Part shown: positions 1-7,040 of the stretch, in pieces
Position numbering within the stretch: position 1 is the stretch's first letter
Layout of the letters: each line of letters opens with the position of its first letter
From: an uncultured Prevotella sp.
GTDB taxonomy: Bacteria > Bacteroidota > Bacteroidia > Bacteroidales > Bacteroidaceae
Direction of reading: 5' to 3'
DNA: 43,557 nt
NCBI GenBank assembly: GCA_900315035.1
Contig: OMXO01000046.1
Coordinates: 1-43,557 of the forward strand
The notes under the pieces: generated by a model
What the model saw: only the letters and a program-made list of their open reading frames with translations
Databases searched by the model: none
What the model was told of the DNA's origin: nothing
Program-made: the position numbers and the translations under genes

Positions 1-290
1 TCCCTCACCTTATCGGGGTTCTGGATATTCTCCTCGATGATAGGGGCGGTGTTGGTGCTGGCTATGTAGATGTCTGAGGTGATGCGCCTCACCTCCTCTT
101 TCTCACCTTTGAGGATGCGCTCACTGATGGCTACCGATCCCATTGTCACCATCCCGAAGACGAGCCAGAACACCACAAGCATGGGGATACCCATGATGAT
201 GGTCATCCTGAGCATGATGCGCCAAGTGAGGCGTTTGGCGAAGGATTTCGGGTAGCCTGTTGTCGGTTTTTTCTTGAAGAACAGATTCAT
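1..290 (-). CDS. Membrane-anchored sensor/signalling protein, N-terminal part (cut by window edge)
   Basis: The frame is open from an ATG at 290 to the left edge, giving 96 residues of the N-terminus. It starts with a short basic segment (MNLFFKKKP), then a strongly hydrophobic helix at about residues 26-55 (MLRMTIIMGIPM..., ...VFGMVTMG), then a polar stretch with ERILKGEKEEVRRI and ASTNTAPIIEENI that would begin an extracytoplasmic sensor domain. From memory this start resembles large Bacteroidota sensor proteins with an SpoIIE-type phosphatase or kinase output, but the output domain lies outside the window. It is divergent from ung and shares a compact back-to-back promoter with it. Existence of the gene is well supported; the functional class is a guess. 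Confidence 0.6.
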   Translation of the reverse strand, partial: MNLFFKKKPTTGYPKSFAKRLTWRIMLRMTIIMGIPMLVVFWLVFGMVTMGSVAISERILKGEKEEVRRITSDIYIASTNTAPIIEENIQNPDKVR

Positions 291-305
291 AATTTCGGGT
301 TTTTG

Positions 306-341
306 TTTGCAAAGATACAATTTTTATCTTACCTTTGCAAG
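306..341. promoter_or_regulatory. Back-to-back Bacteroidota promoters for ung (+) and the left-edge gene (-)
   Basis: Plus strand: -33 TTTG at 306-309, 20 bp spacer, -7 TACCTTTG at 330-337. Minus strand: -33 CTTG (338-341), 20 bp spacer, -7 TATCTTTG (310-317). The -33 of each promoter directly abuts the -7 of the other, so both use the same 36 bp and cannot be fully occupied together. The match to the TTTG/TAnnTTTG consensus is read directly from the sequence; activity is inferred. Confidence 0.75.
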
Positions 342-362
342 CAAAAATCACAAAAAGCGTTT

Positions 363-1028
363 ATGAGCGTACAGATTGAGGAGAGTTGGAAGGCGCATCT
401 CAGTGGTGAATTTGAGAAGCCTTACTTCGCACAGTTGACTGGTGCTGTGAGGCAGGAGTATATGCAGACAACCTGCTATCCTCCTGGTAAGCTGATTTTC
501 AATGCCTTCAACCTTTGTCCGTTTGATAAGGTAAAGGTGGTGATTATCGGCCAGGATCCGTATCACGAGCCAGGACAAGCGCACGGACTGAGTTTCTCTG
601 TGCAGGACGGGGTGCAGTTCCCACCTTCGCTGCAGAACATCTTCAAGGAGATACAGGCAGACCTCGGGACACCGATTCCAACATCAGGAAACCTGACACG
701 CTGGGCAGAACAAGGTGTGCTGCTGCTGAATGCGTCGCTCACCGTGAGAGCCCATCAGGCAAACAGTCACTCTTCGCTAGGCTGGCAGAAGTTCACAGAT
801 GCAGCTATCCAGGCATTGGCTGCACATCGCGAACATATCGTCTATATGCTCTGGGGCGGTTATGCCCGCAGCAAGGCTTATATGATCGACAAACAGAAGA
901 ATCTGGTGCTCGAGTCGGTTCATCCCTCTCCCTTGAGTGCGAATCGCGGAGGCTGGTTCGGCCAGCATCAGTTCTCACGTTGCAACCAATATCTCGAACA
1001 AAACGGCCTGACTCCTATCGTATGGTAA
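363..1028 (+). CDS. ung: Uracil-DNA glycosylase (family 1)
   Basis: Removes uracil from DNA as the first step of base-excision repair. The 221-residue product has the normal family-1 length and all signature motifs: GQDPYH (about residues 63-68, with the water-activating Asp65), LLLNASLTV (about 120-128), and HPSPLSANRG (from His187) for minor-groove intercalation and catalysis. The start chosen is the ATG at 363, about 25 nt after the -7 promoter box at 330-337. An in-frame upstream start at 303 would lie inside the promoter and add residues unlike the family. Its last 7 bases overlap the start of the DUF3109 gene, which suggests translational coupling. Confidence 0.96.
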   Translation: MSVQIEESWKAHLSGEFEKPYFAQLTGAVRQEYMQTTCYPPGKLIFNAFNLCPFDKVKVVIIGQDPYHEPGQAHGLSFSVQDGVQFPPSLQNIFKEIQADLGTPIPTSGNLTRWAEQGVLLLNASLTVRAHQANSHSSLGWQKFTDAAIQALAAHREHIVYMLWGGYARSKAYMIDKQKNLVLESVHPSPLSANRGGWFGQHQFSRCNQYLEQNGLTPIVW

Positions 1029-1657
1029 AACAACTTCCTCCCATCATCCAAGTAGGCGACGTGCTACTCTCGTCGGAAATCCTCACAGAGAAATTCTGTT
1101 GCGATCTCAGTGTGTGTAAAGGCGAATGCTGTGTGGAAGGCGATGCGGGAGCGCCTGTCACGATGGACGAAGTGGCAGAAATTGAGGATTGTCTGGATAC
1201 CGTATGGGATCATCTCTCAGCATCGGCTCAAGCAGTCATCGACAAGCAGGGTGTGGCCTACGTAGATACAGAGGCCGACCTTGTGACAAGCATTGTGAAC
1301 GGCAAGGATTGTGTGTTTACTTATTATGGCGATATCGAGGATTGGAATACGCATCTGCCTATTCAGAACTGCTGTCTGTGTGCATTGGAGAAGGCTTACA
1401 GAGAGGGCAAGACGCGTTTCTGCAAGCCAGTGAGTTGTGCGCTCTATCCCATTCGTGAGAAGAACTTGGGAGAGGGGTTGACTGGTTTGAATTATAACCG
1501 TTGGTCAGTATGCAAGATGGCTGTGGCTAAAGGTGTTCAAGAGAATCTGTACTTATATCAGTTCCTCCGTGAGCCACTGATACGCCGTTTCGGAGAAACG
1601 TGGTATCAGGAGCTGTTAGAGATGGTTGATGAGCTGAAGCGTCAAGGCTATCTATGA
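1022..1657 (+). CDS. DUF3109 family cysteine-rich protein
   Basis: A 211-residue soluble protein with clustered cysteines near the N-terminus (CCDLSVCKGECCVEGDAG), in the centre (NCCLCALEK), and at FCKPVSCALYPIR. The pattern matches DUF3109 proteins, which probably bind metal or an iron-sulfur cluster; the function is unknown. The ATG at 1022 (MVKQLPPII) is preferred over an in-frame ATG at 980 because it leaves only a 7-nt overlap with ung. It is probably co-transcribed with ung. The stop (1655-1657) overlaps the stop region of the convergent AraC gene, with no room for a separate terminator. Confidence 0.85.
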   Translation: MVKQLPPIIQVGDVLLSSEILTEKFCCDLSVCKGECCVEGDAGAPVTMDEVAEIEDCLDTVWDHLSASAQAVIDKQGVAYVDTEADLVTSIVNGKDCVFTYYGDIEDWNTHLPIQNCCLCALEKAYREGKTRFCKPVSCALYPIREKNLGEGLTGLNYNRWSVCKMAVAKGVQENLYLYQFLREPLIRRFGETWYQELLEMVDELKRQGYL

Positions 1658-2527
1658 TTTTCTGAACTGTGATGGCGTCATGCCTACATGCTCTTTGAAG
1701 AACTTGCCTAGAAAACTCTGATTGGGGAAGTTTAGTTCTTCTGTGATTTCCTTGATACTCTTCGTTGAATTCTTCAGGAGTACTCTTAATTCCAGAATGA
1801 TATAGTCGTTAATCCATTCGATGGGCGTGCGGCGACTGGCAGCTTTCACTGTTTCTGCCAGATATTTAGGTGTGATGTCTAACTGTTGTGAATACCATCC
1901 GACACGTCGTTCTGTCTTATAGTTCTTTTCTACAAGATTAATGAATCGGGTAAAGATGATTTCTGACCTTGCCTTGGGCAAGTCGTCATTCTGCACACGA
2001 TAGATGATGTTGCTCAGGTCGTAGAACATTGCCAATAGCAGGGTTTTGACGAGATCTTTTCGGAAATGATTGTTGTGGTCGCCGATCTTTTGCTTAATCA
2101 CTTGGAAGTATTCCTTGAAAGTCTCAATCTCCTTGGGTTCCAGACTCATGACAGGATGTTGTCTTGAAAAGAGAAACAGCGAACTGACATCACTTACATG
2201 CTTGATAATCTCATGGAAGAAGTTGACTGACATCATCATGCATAGTCCCTTCATATCCTTGGAATGCTGATAGCTATCGACCACATGGCGATCGCTGACA
2301 ATCAGTATGTCTCCAGGCTTGATGACTTGCTTATGGGTGTCGAGCTGATACATGACCTCGCCTTGAGTACACAGACCTATCAGAATGAAATTCATTCTGC
2401 GAGGTTCGGTAGGCATAGGTGCTTCGTTGATGTGTTCCGTCAGAAGTAGATCATCGTCGAGATACACCGACTTGCTCCAACTCTTGGCCTTGTTAAGGTC
2501 TGATTCTTTAATGATATGCTTCACCAC
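1652..2527 (-). CDS. AraC-family transcriptional regulator
   Basis: A 291-residue protein with an N-terminal cupin-like sensing region (for example KPGDILIVSDRHVV) and a C-terminal double helix-turn-helix at about residues 190-290, ending FFKEHVGMTPSQFRKS, the classic AraC second-helix signature. No ATG is near the expected start. Two consecutive GTG codons (2527 and 2524) overlap the GH95 stop codon (TGA at 2521-2523), so translation is probably coupled to GH95. Co-transcription with the glycosidase suggests that it controls use of the same fucose- or galactose-containing glycan, but the inducer cannot be read from the sequence. Confidence 0.9.
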   Translation of the reverse strand: MVKHIIKESDLNKAKSWSKSVYLDDDLLLTEHINEAPMPTEPRRMNFILIGLCTQGEVMYQLDTHKQVIKPGDILIVSDRHVVDSYQHSKDMKGLCMMMSVNFFHEIIKHVSDVSSLFLFSRQHPVMSLEPKEIETFKEYFQVIKQKIGDHNNHFRKDLVKTLLLAMFYDLSNIIYRVQNDDLPKARSEIIFTRFINLVEKNYKTERRVGWYSQQLDITPKYLAETVKAASRRTPIEWINDYIILELRVLLKNSTKSIKEITEELNFPNQSFLGKFFKEHVGMTPSQFRKS

Positions 2528-4896
2528 GTTTTAATATTTTGGGTCTGACCAGCTTTCAGTTTGACAATTTTCTGCTGTCCATTATATAATAAGTTGACGG
2601 TACCACCAGTCTTAGACTTGATGCTGCAATCGCGTACGGTGCCGTCTTTCCATTTAAAGTTTACCTCAAATCCGCCGCGTGCATAGAGTCCGCTTACAGA
2701 TCCTTCTTTCCATGCTTCTGCAGCAGCAGGTAACAACTCAATAACAGTTTTCCCATCCTTACATGTAGATTGCATCAGCATTTCGCACACACCAGCCGTA
2801 CCACCGAAGTTTCCATCAATCTGGAAAGGCGGGTGAGCATCAAAAAGGTTGGGGTAGGTGCCTCCGCCTTTGTGCCAGTTGTTCCAGTTGGAGCCTTTCG
2901 ATCCTCGTGGTGCAATCGGAGTCAACAGTTTCTGATAGATATGATAAGCCTGTTTGGCATTGTGCAGACGAGCCCAGAGGTTGATGCGCCATCCTGTGCT
3001 CCAGCCTGTTGTCTGGTCGCCCTTGATTTCCAGTGAATGCTCAGCGGCTTTCTGCAGAGTAGCATCGTTCAGGTGGTTCCCTGGGAATAATCCTATCAGA
3101 TGGCTCTGGTGGCGATGTTGGAAGTCCCAGTCGTCCCAATCGTAGTACCACTCGTTGATGTCGCCCATGTGGCCGATCGTATAAGGATGCAGACGAGTCA
3201 GAGCCTGCTCTATCTCCTGATTCTTCTCCCCAAGGATCTTACCTGCAGCGATGGTATTGATAAACAGTTCGCGGATGATGGCAAGATCGGCGGTACCGCC
3301 ATAACAGGTTGTGCCGTGATAGCCCTTATCTGTCTTATACTCGTTCTCGGGCGATGTGCTGGGAGCCGTGATAAGTTCACCTGGCTGCTTGGGATTGTCG
3401 ATGAGCCAGTGCAGACAGAATTGTGCAGCACCTTTCATGAGCGGATAGGCTGTCTGGCGCAGATAGTTCTTGTCTTGTGTGAACTGATAGCGCTCCCAAA
3501 GGGTGTTGACCAGCCAGGCTCCTCCTAAGTTCCAGTTCGACCATTCTGGACTCTCGCGCTTCTCACCCACAGGGTTTGTCATCGCCCAGATGTCGCTGTT
3601 GTGGCTGGAGCACCAGCCTTCACCTATATTATAATAGTTCTTCGCGGTGAATTTTCCGTTAGTCGCCAGCCCTTGGATGAATCCGTCGAGAGGTTCTGCC
3701 ATCTCTGCCATATTGGCTACGAAGGCAGGCCAGTAGTTCTCTTCCAGATTGATATTTACCGTGTAGTTCCCGCGCCATGGTGACCAGAGTTGAGGTGCCC
3801 AAAGTCCTTGCAGATTGGCAGGTACATTCTTGGTTCTGGATGATGAGATCAGCAGATAACGTCCGAACTGGAAATAGAGCTCTTCGAGGTAGGCCGTATG
3901 ATCGTTGCCATTGGTATAGTCTAAGAGTAGTTGGTCTGTCATTCTGGGTTCCTTGGCTCCAGGCATGTCGTTAGGATTGCGCCCGTCTTTATTCAGACAG
4001 ATTTTCACTCTATCGTAGATGGCCTGATAATCGGCTATGTGACGGGCATAAAACTCCTCATAGCTTAGATTCTGAGTATGCCACAGATCGTTTGTCACCT
4101 GCTCCAGATAGGGTGCGCCTTCCTTAACGGGGTGCTTGTCGAAGCCATTAAAGCTCGTTTCGTTCACAATATAGATAATAGCCTCCTGAGCCTTGGTGAT
4201 GGTTAGTGAAGAGTCGCTGGCAGTCATCTCTCCATCAGTTTTTACTCTAAGCATCGTACAGAAATGGGTGCTCTCCTGCGAGTCACCTGTAGCATGTCCA
4301 GTCATCGTGAGCTGTCCAAGATTACTCTTCACCTGATGGGGAACTTGGGCAGTCAAGGCTATCCGACAATTAATGTCACCTCTCAGACGGATAGCAATCA
4401 GTTTGTCAGGGTTTGAGGCAAAATATTCCCTCGTGATGAGTTTCCCATCGCGCTGATAGCAGTCTCTGACGATAGCAGAATCGATGTCCAGACTGCGACG
4501 ATAGTTCTTGATCTCGCCTAATGACAAGTCCTTGATGTGCAGCGTGCCCAAAGGTTGATAGAATTGAGAATTAGGCCCTTGCACATGAAGTTGCAGAGAA
4601 TCGGCGAGGGCATAGTCTTCGTTGAAAAGTGCTTCGCGTATCTTAGGAATCCACTGGTGGGCATCGGTATCGAGATTCCGGTCTACGGGCTTTCCCGTCC
4701 ATAAGGTGATATCGTTAAGGTAGATGATATTGTCGTCGGTTCCACCATAGACAAGGGCACCGAGTTTGCCGTTTCCGATAGGTAGTGACTCCTCGAAAAA
4801 TGAAGCAGGATGGTCATACTGGAGTACCATTGGCGCCTGGTTCTGAGCCATCGCCATTTGGCAGAAAAGGGTAGCGAGTAGCAGATATTTTCTCAT
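2521..4896 (-). CDS. Glycoside hydrolase family 95 (alpha-L-fucosidase or alpha-L-galactosidase type)
   Basis: A 791-residue secreted enzyme with an N-terminal signal peptide (MRKYLLLATLFCQMAMAQ). The start of the mature protein (SFFEESLPIGNGKLGALVYGG...) is typical of the GH95 N-terminal beta domain. The catalytic (alpha/alpha)6 barrel carries NINLEENYW (Asn381, Asn383), APSTSPEN (Glu517), HRHQSHLIGLFPGNH, and FQIDGNFGGTAG (Asp694). By motif these correspond to the Asn/Asn/Glu/Asp set of the Bifidobacterium GH95 fucosidase. Expected action is hydrolysis of terminal alpha-1,2-L-fucose or L-galactose from host or plant glycans. No SusC/SusD pair is next to it; only the AraC regulator follows. 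Substrate specificity cannot be settled by eye. Confidence 0.93.
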   Translation of the reverse strand: MRKYLLLATLFCQMAMAQNQAPMVLQYDHPASFFEESLPIGNGKLGALVYGGTDDNIIYLNDITLWTGKPVDRNLDTDAHQWIPKIREALFNEDYALADSLQLHVQGPNSQFYQPLGTLHIKDLSLGEIKNYRRSLDIDSAIVRDCYQRDGKLITREYFASNPDKLIAIRLRGDINCRIALTAQVPHQVKSNLGQLTMTGHATGDSQESTHFCTMLRVKTDGEMTASDSSLTITKAQEAIIYIVNETSFNGFDKHPVKEGAPYLEQVTNDLWHTQNLSYEEFYARHIADYQAIYDRVKICLNKDGRNPNDMPGAKEPRMTDQLLLDYTNGNDHTAYLEELYFQFGRYLLISSSRTKNVPANLQGLWAPQLWSPWRGNYTVNINLEENYWPAFVANMAEMAEPLDGFIQGLATNGKFTAKNYYNIGEGWCSSHNSDIWAMTNPVGEKRESPEWSNWNLGGAWLVNTLWERYQFTQDKNYLRQTAYPLMKGAAQFCLHWLIDNPKQPGELITAPSTSPENEYKTDKGYHGTTCYGGTADLAIIRELFINTIAAGKILGEKNQEIEQALTRLHPYTIGHMGDINEWYYDWDDWDFQHRHQSHLIGLFPGNHLNDATLQKAAEHSLEIKGDQTTGWSTGWRINLWARLHNAKQAYHIYQKLLTPIAPRGSKGSNWNNWHKGGGTYPNLFDAHPPFQIDGNFGGTAGVCEMLMQSTCKDGKTVIELLPAAAEAWKEGSVSGLYARGGFEVNFKWKDGTVRDCSIKSKTGGTVNLLYNGQQKIVKLKAGQTQNIKTW

Positions 4897-4920
4897 ATTT
4901 ATTGTTTTTAGTCAATTTCG

Positions 4921-4952
4921 TTTGCAAAGGTACAGAATTATTTGTATATTTG
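4921..4952 (+). promoter_or_regulatory. ptb promoter, with the divergent GH95 -7 box inside its spacer
   Basis: Plus strand: TTTG at 4921-4924, 20 bp spacer, TATATTTG at 4945-4952, about 28 nt before the ptb ATG. On the minus strand TACCTTTG (4925-4932) is a good -7 box for GH95, with no clear TTTG at the right distance upstream of it. The two promoters overlap and point away from each other. Confidence 0.7.
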
Positions 4953-4980
4953 CAGCATAAAAACCTAAAAAAAGAAACCT

Positions 4981-5817
4981 ATGCAACCCATCAAGACTCT
5001 GAATGACATGATTGTCTTTCTCCAGCAACGTGGCGATAAGAAGCGCGTGGCTGTCGTGTGTGCTAACGATGCCAGTACCAGATATGCTGTTGAGAAAGGC
5101 AAAGAAATGGGATTTATCGAACCGATTTATGTCGATGGCGATGATAAAGATGATTGTGCCCGCCGTGCTGTGGCTCTCTGTAAAAGTGGTGAAGCCGATA
5201 TCCTGATGAAGGGGCTCATTAACACGGATGTCATCTTGCGCGCTATATTGGACAAGGAGAATGGTATTTTGAGACCTGGTCATGTGCTCACCCATGTAGC
5301 AATGGCTGAGATTCCGAAATACGAGAAGCTGCTGTTCTTTACTGATGCAGCTGTGATTCCTGTGCCTACCGAAGGCCAGCGCCGACAACAGATTCACTAT
5401 ATGAATTATGTGTGTCATGCTCTGGGCATTGAAGAACCGCGCATCTCGCTCATCCATTGTGCAGAGAAAGTCAGTGCCAAGACATTCCCCTATACGGTTG
5501 ATTATCTGGAGATTATTGCCGAGGCACAGACGGGAGCTTTTGGACGTTGTATTATCGACGGACCTCTGGATTTGAAGACTTCCTTAGACAGTGTGAGTCT
5601 GAGAGAGAAAGGTATCCATTCTGTTATTGACGGACAGGCCGATGCACTCATCTTCCCTGATATTGTAGCAGGTAACGTGTTCTATAAGACACTTACTCTC
5701 TTCGGTTATGCGAAGACGGCTGGTGTGCTTCAGGGTACCCAGTGCTGTTGTGTGCTCCCTTCACGTGCCGATAGCCCGGAGTCGAAATACTACAGTCTGG
5801 CGCTTGCCGCTATTTAG
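4981..5817 (+). CDS. ptb: Phosphate butyryltransferase (PTA/PTB family)
   Basis: Interconverts butyryl-CoA and butyryl-phosphate (or a related short or branched acyl-CoA); its partner kinase then makes ATP and the free acid. Family signatures are KRVAVVCANDA near the N-terminus, ADILMKGLINTD, LLFFTDAAVIPVPT, ISLIHCAEKVSAK, CIIDGPLDLKTS and the C-terminal VLPSRADSPESKYYSLALA. At 278 residues it is about 20 shorter than usual; the segment between the first Rossmann-like motif and DDCARRAVALC (about residues 50-60) looks compressed. It converges on buk with a 4-bp overlap of the 3' ends instead of lying in tandem with it. Confidence 0.85.
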   Translation: MQPIKTLNDMIVFLQQRGDKKRVAVVCANDASTRYAVEKGKEMGFIEPIYVDGDDKDDCARRAVALCKSGEADILMKGLINTDVILRAILDKENGILRPGHVLTHVAMAEIPKYEKLLFFTDAAVIPVPTEGQRRQQIHYMNYVCHALGIEEPRISLIHCAEKVSAKTFPYTVDYLEIIAEAQTGAFGRCIIDGPLDLKTSLDSVSLREKGIHSVIDGQADALIFPDIVAGNVFYKTLTLFGYAKTAGVLQGTQCCCVLPSRADSPESKYYSLALAAI

Positions 5818-6875
5818 GAGTATATCTTGATCTCCTGTTCTCCGCGCATGGCTCTGAGCACATTCATGGCCAGTGCTGTCAGCTCGTCTTCACCAGGATA
5901 TACGAATATGGGGGCGAGATAGTTCAATCTGCGTCGCAACCCTTCTGTAACGTACTTGCTGTGGGCAATGGCACCAGTAAGGATGACGGCATCTACGTGC
6001 CCGTTGGTGGAAGGTGCCAATGAAGATAGCCAGCGTGCAATGCTGTAGATCATAGCGTCGAGCACCAGTTTGGCCTTTTGGTCGCCCTCGGCGATGCGCC
6101 GCTCCACCTCTCTCACGTCGTTTGTGCCCAAGTGAGCCGTCAGTCCGCTATGACCATTAATCTTGCGCAGCATCTCTGCCTCGGTATATTGTCCACTATA
6201 GCATAGTTTCACCAGCGCAGCTGTTGGTAGCATGCCTGCCCTTGAGGGAGAGAAAGGCCCGTCGCCACTCAGCGCGTCGCTACACTCAATAGCCCGTCCG
6301 TGATGGTGCATGGCGAAAGAGATACCACTGCCCATATGGCAGACAATCAAGTCTTGTTCCTCATACACAAGACCGTGTTCACGACAGTAACGTTTGGCTA
6401 TCTCCCGCTGGTTAAGAGCATGCCAGATGGTCTGATGAGGCATCTCGGGCAGGCCAGTGATGCGGGCCACATCGTCGAGTTCGTCCACAACGCCAGGATC
6501 GACGGTGAAGGCTCGGCATCCTTTAATCTGGCGGGCTATGCTCAGTGCTATTAGCGAACCCAGGTTGCAAGCATGGTGCAAACGGGGATTCCGGGTGTCT
6601 TCAATCACCTTATCATTCAGTTCATATACACCGCTTTCGATAGGTTTTACCAGACCGCCGCGACCTACAACCACATCGAAGTCCATGGTGTAGCCCTGGC
6701 GCTGAATCTCCTCCAGAATCTTTTCCTTGCGGTAGTCGAATTCGTCCATGATGAACGGATAGCGACACAGTTCTTCGAACGGGTGGTTCAACGTGGCGTG
6801 CATCAGCAGCTTTTCGTCTTCAAAAATCCCCACCTTGGTTGAGATCATTCCAGGATTAATAGCCAATATTTTCAT
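5814..6875 (-). CDS. buk: Butyrate kinase
   Basis: An acetokinase-type ASKHA kinase of 353 residues that transfers phosphate from butyryl-phosphate to ADP. Visible motifs are the N-terminal phosphate loop (ILAINPGMISTKVGIF), VVGRGGLVKPIESGVYELN, HACNLGSLIA, VDPGVVDELDDVARITGLP, ICHMGSGISFAMH (glycine-rich adenosine/phosphate motif), LSGDGPFSPSRAG, and VILTGAIAHS near the C-terminus. It is transcribed from its own promoter (6893-6924) about 11-18 nt before the ATG and converges on ptb. Together the pair allows substrate-level phosphorylation from acyl-CoA; the in vivo acid could be butyrate, isobutyrate or isovalerate. Confidence 0.93.
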   Translation of the reverse strand: MKILAINPGMISTKVGIFEDEKLLMHATLNHPFEELCRYPFIMDEFDYRKEKILEEIQRQGYTMDFDVVVGRGGLVKPIESGVYELNDKVIEDTRNPRLHHACNLGSLIALSIARQIKGCRAFTVDPGVVDELDDVARITGLPEMPHQTIWHALNQREIAKRYCREHGLVYEEQDLIVCHMGSGISFAMHHHGRAIECSDALSGDGPFSPSRAGMLPTAALVKLCYSGQYTEAEMLRKINGHSGLTAHLGTNDVREVERRIAEGDQKAKLVLDAMIYSIARWLSSLAPSTNGHVDAVILTGAIAHSKYVTEGLRRRLNYLAPIFVYPGEDELTALAMNVLRAMRGEQEIKIYS

Positions 6876-6892
6876 AACAGTCTATTTTTCCG

Positions 6893-6924
6893 CAAAGATA
6901 AAAATTAATATCGAAACTTGCAAA
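6893..6924 (-). promoter_or_regulatory. buk promoter
   Basis: On the minus strand TTTG (6921-6924), an exact 20 bp spacer, then TATCTTTG (6893-6900), leaving 17 nt to the buk start codon. This is a full match to the Bacteroidota housekeeping promoter. Confidence 0.75.
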
Positions 6925-6965
6925 TGCCCGCATGGGGATTATTTCATAAAAGTTATTAAATACAC

Positions 6966-7004
6966 AAAAATCCCACCCGAACAGGACGAACCTGAACGGG
7001 TGGG
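6966..7004 (-). terminator. Intrinsic terminator downstream of gyrB
   Basis: On the minus strand CCCACCCG pairs with CGGGTGGG, continued after a two-base mismatch by CAGG/CCTG, with a five-base loop. A run of five T (6966-6970) follows almost directly. It lies 37 nt after the gyrB stop and also shields the buk promoter from gyrB transcription. Confidence 0.8.
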
Positions 7005-7040
7005 GAATGAAAAGTATTTGAATTATTAATGATGATGTCG

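Noticed and set aside
3100-3528. Open frame of 142 residues on the plus strand
   Set aside because: It is antisense to the catalytic part of GH95.
2521-4896. GH95 and AraC region as a full polysaccharide utilization locus
   Set aside because: No SusC/SusD-like genes are adjacent; ung/DUF3109 and ptb/buk border it on both sides.
4912-5457. Open frame of 181 residues on the minus strand
   Set aside because: It is antisense to ptb, whose protein has clear family motifs; it also covers the ptb promoter.
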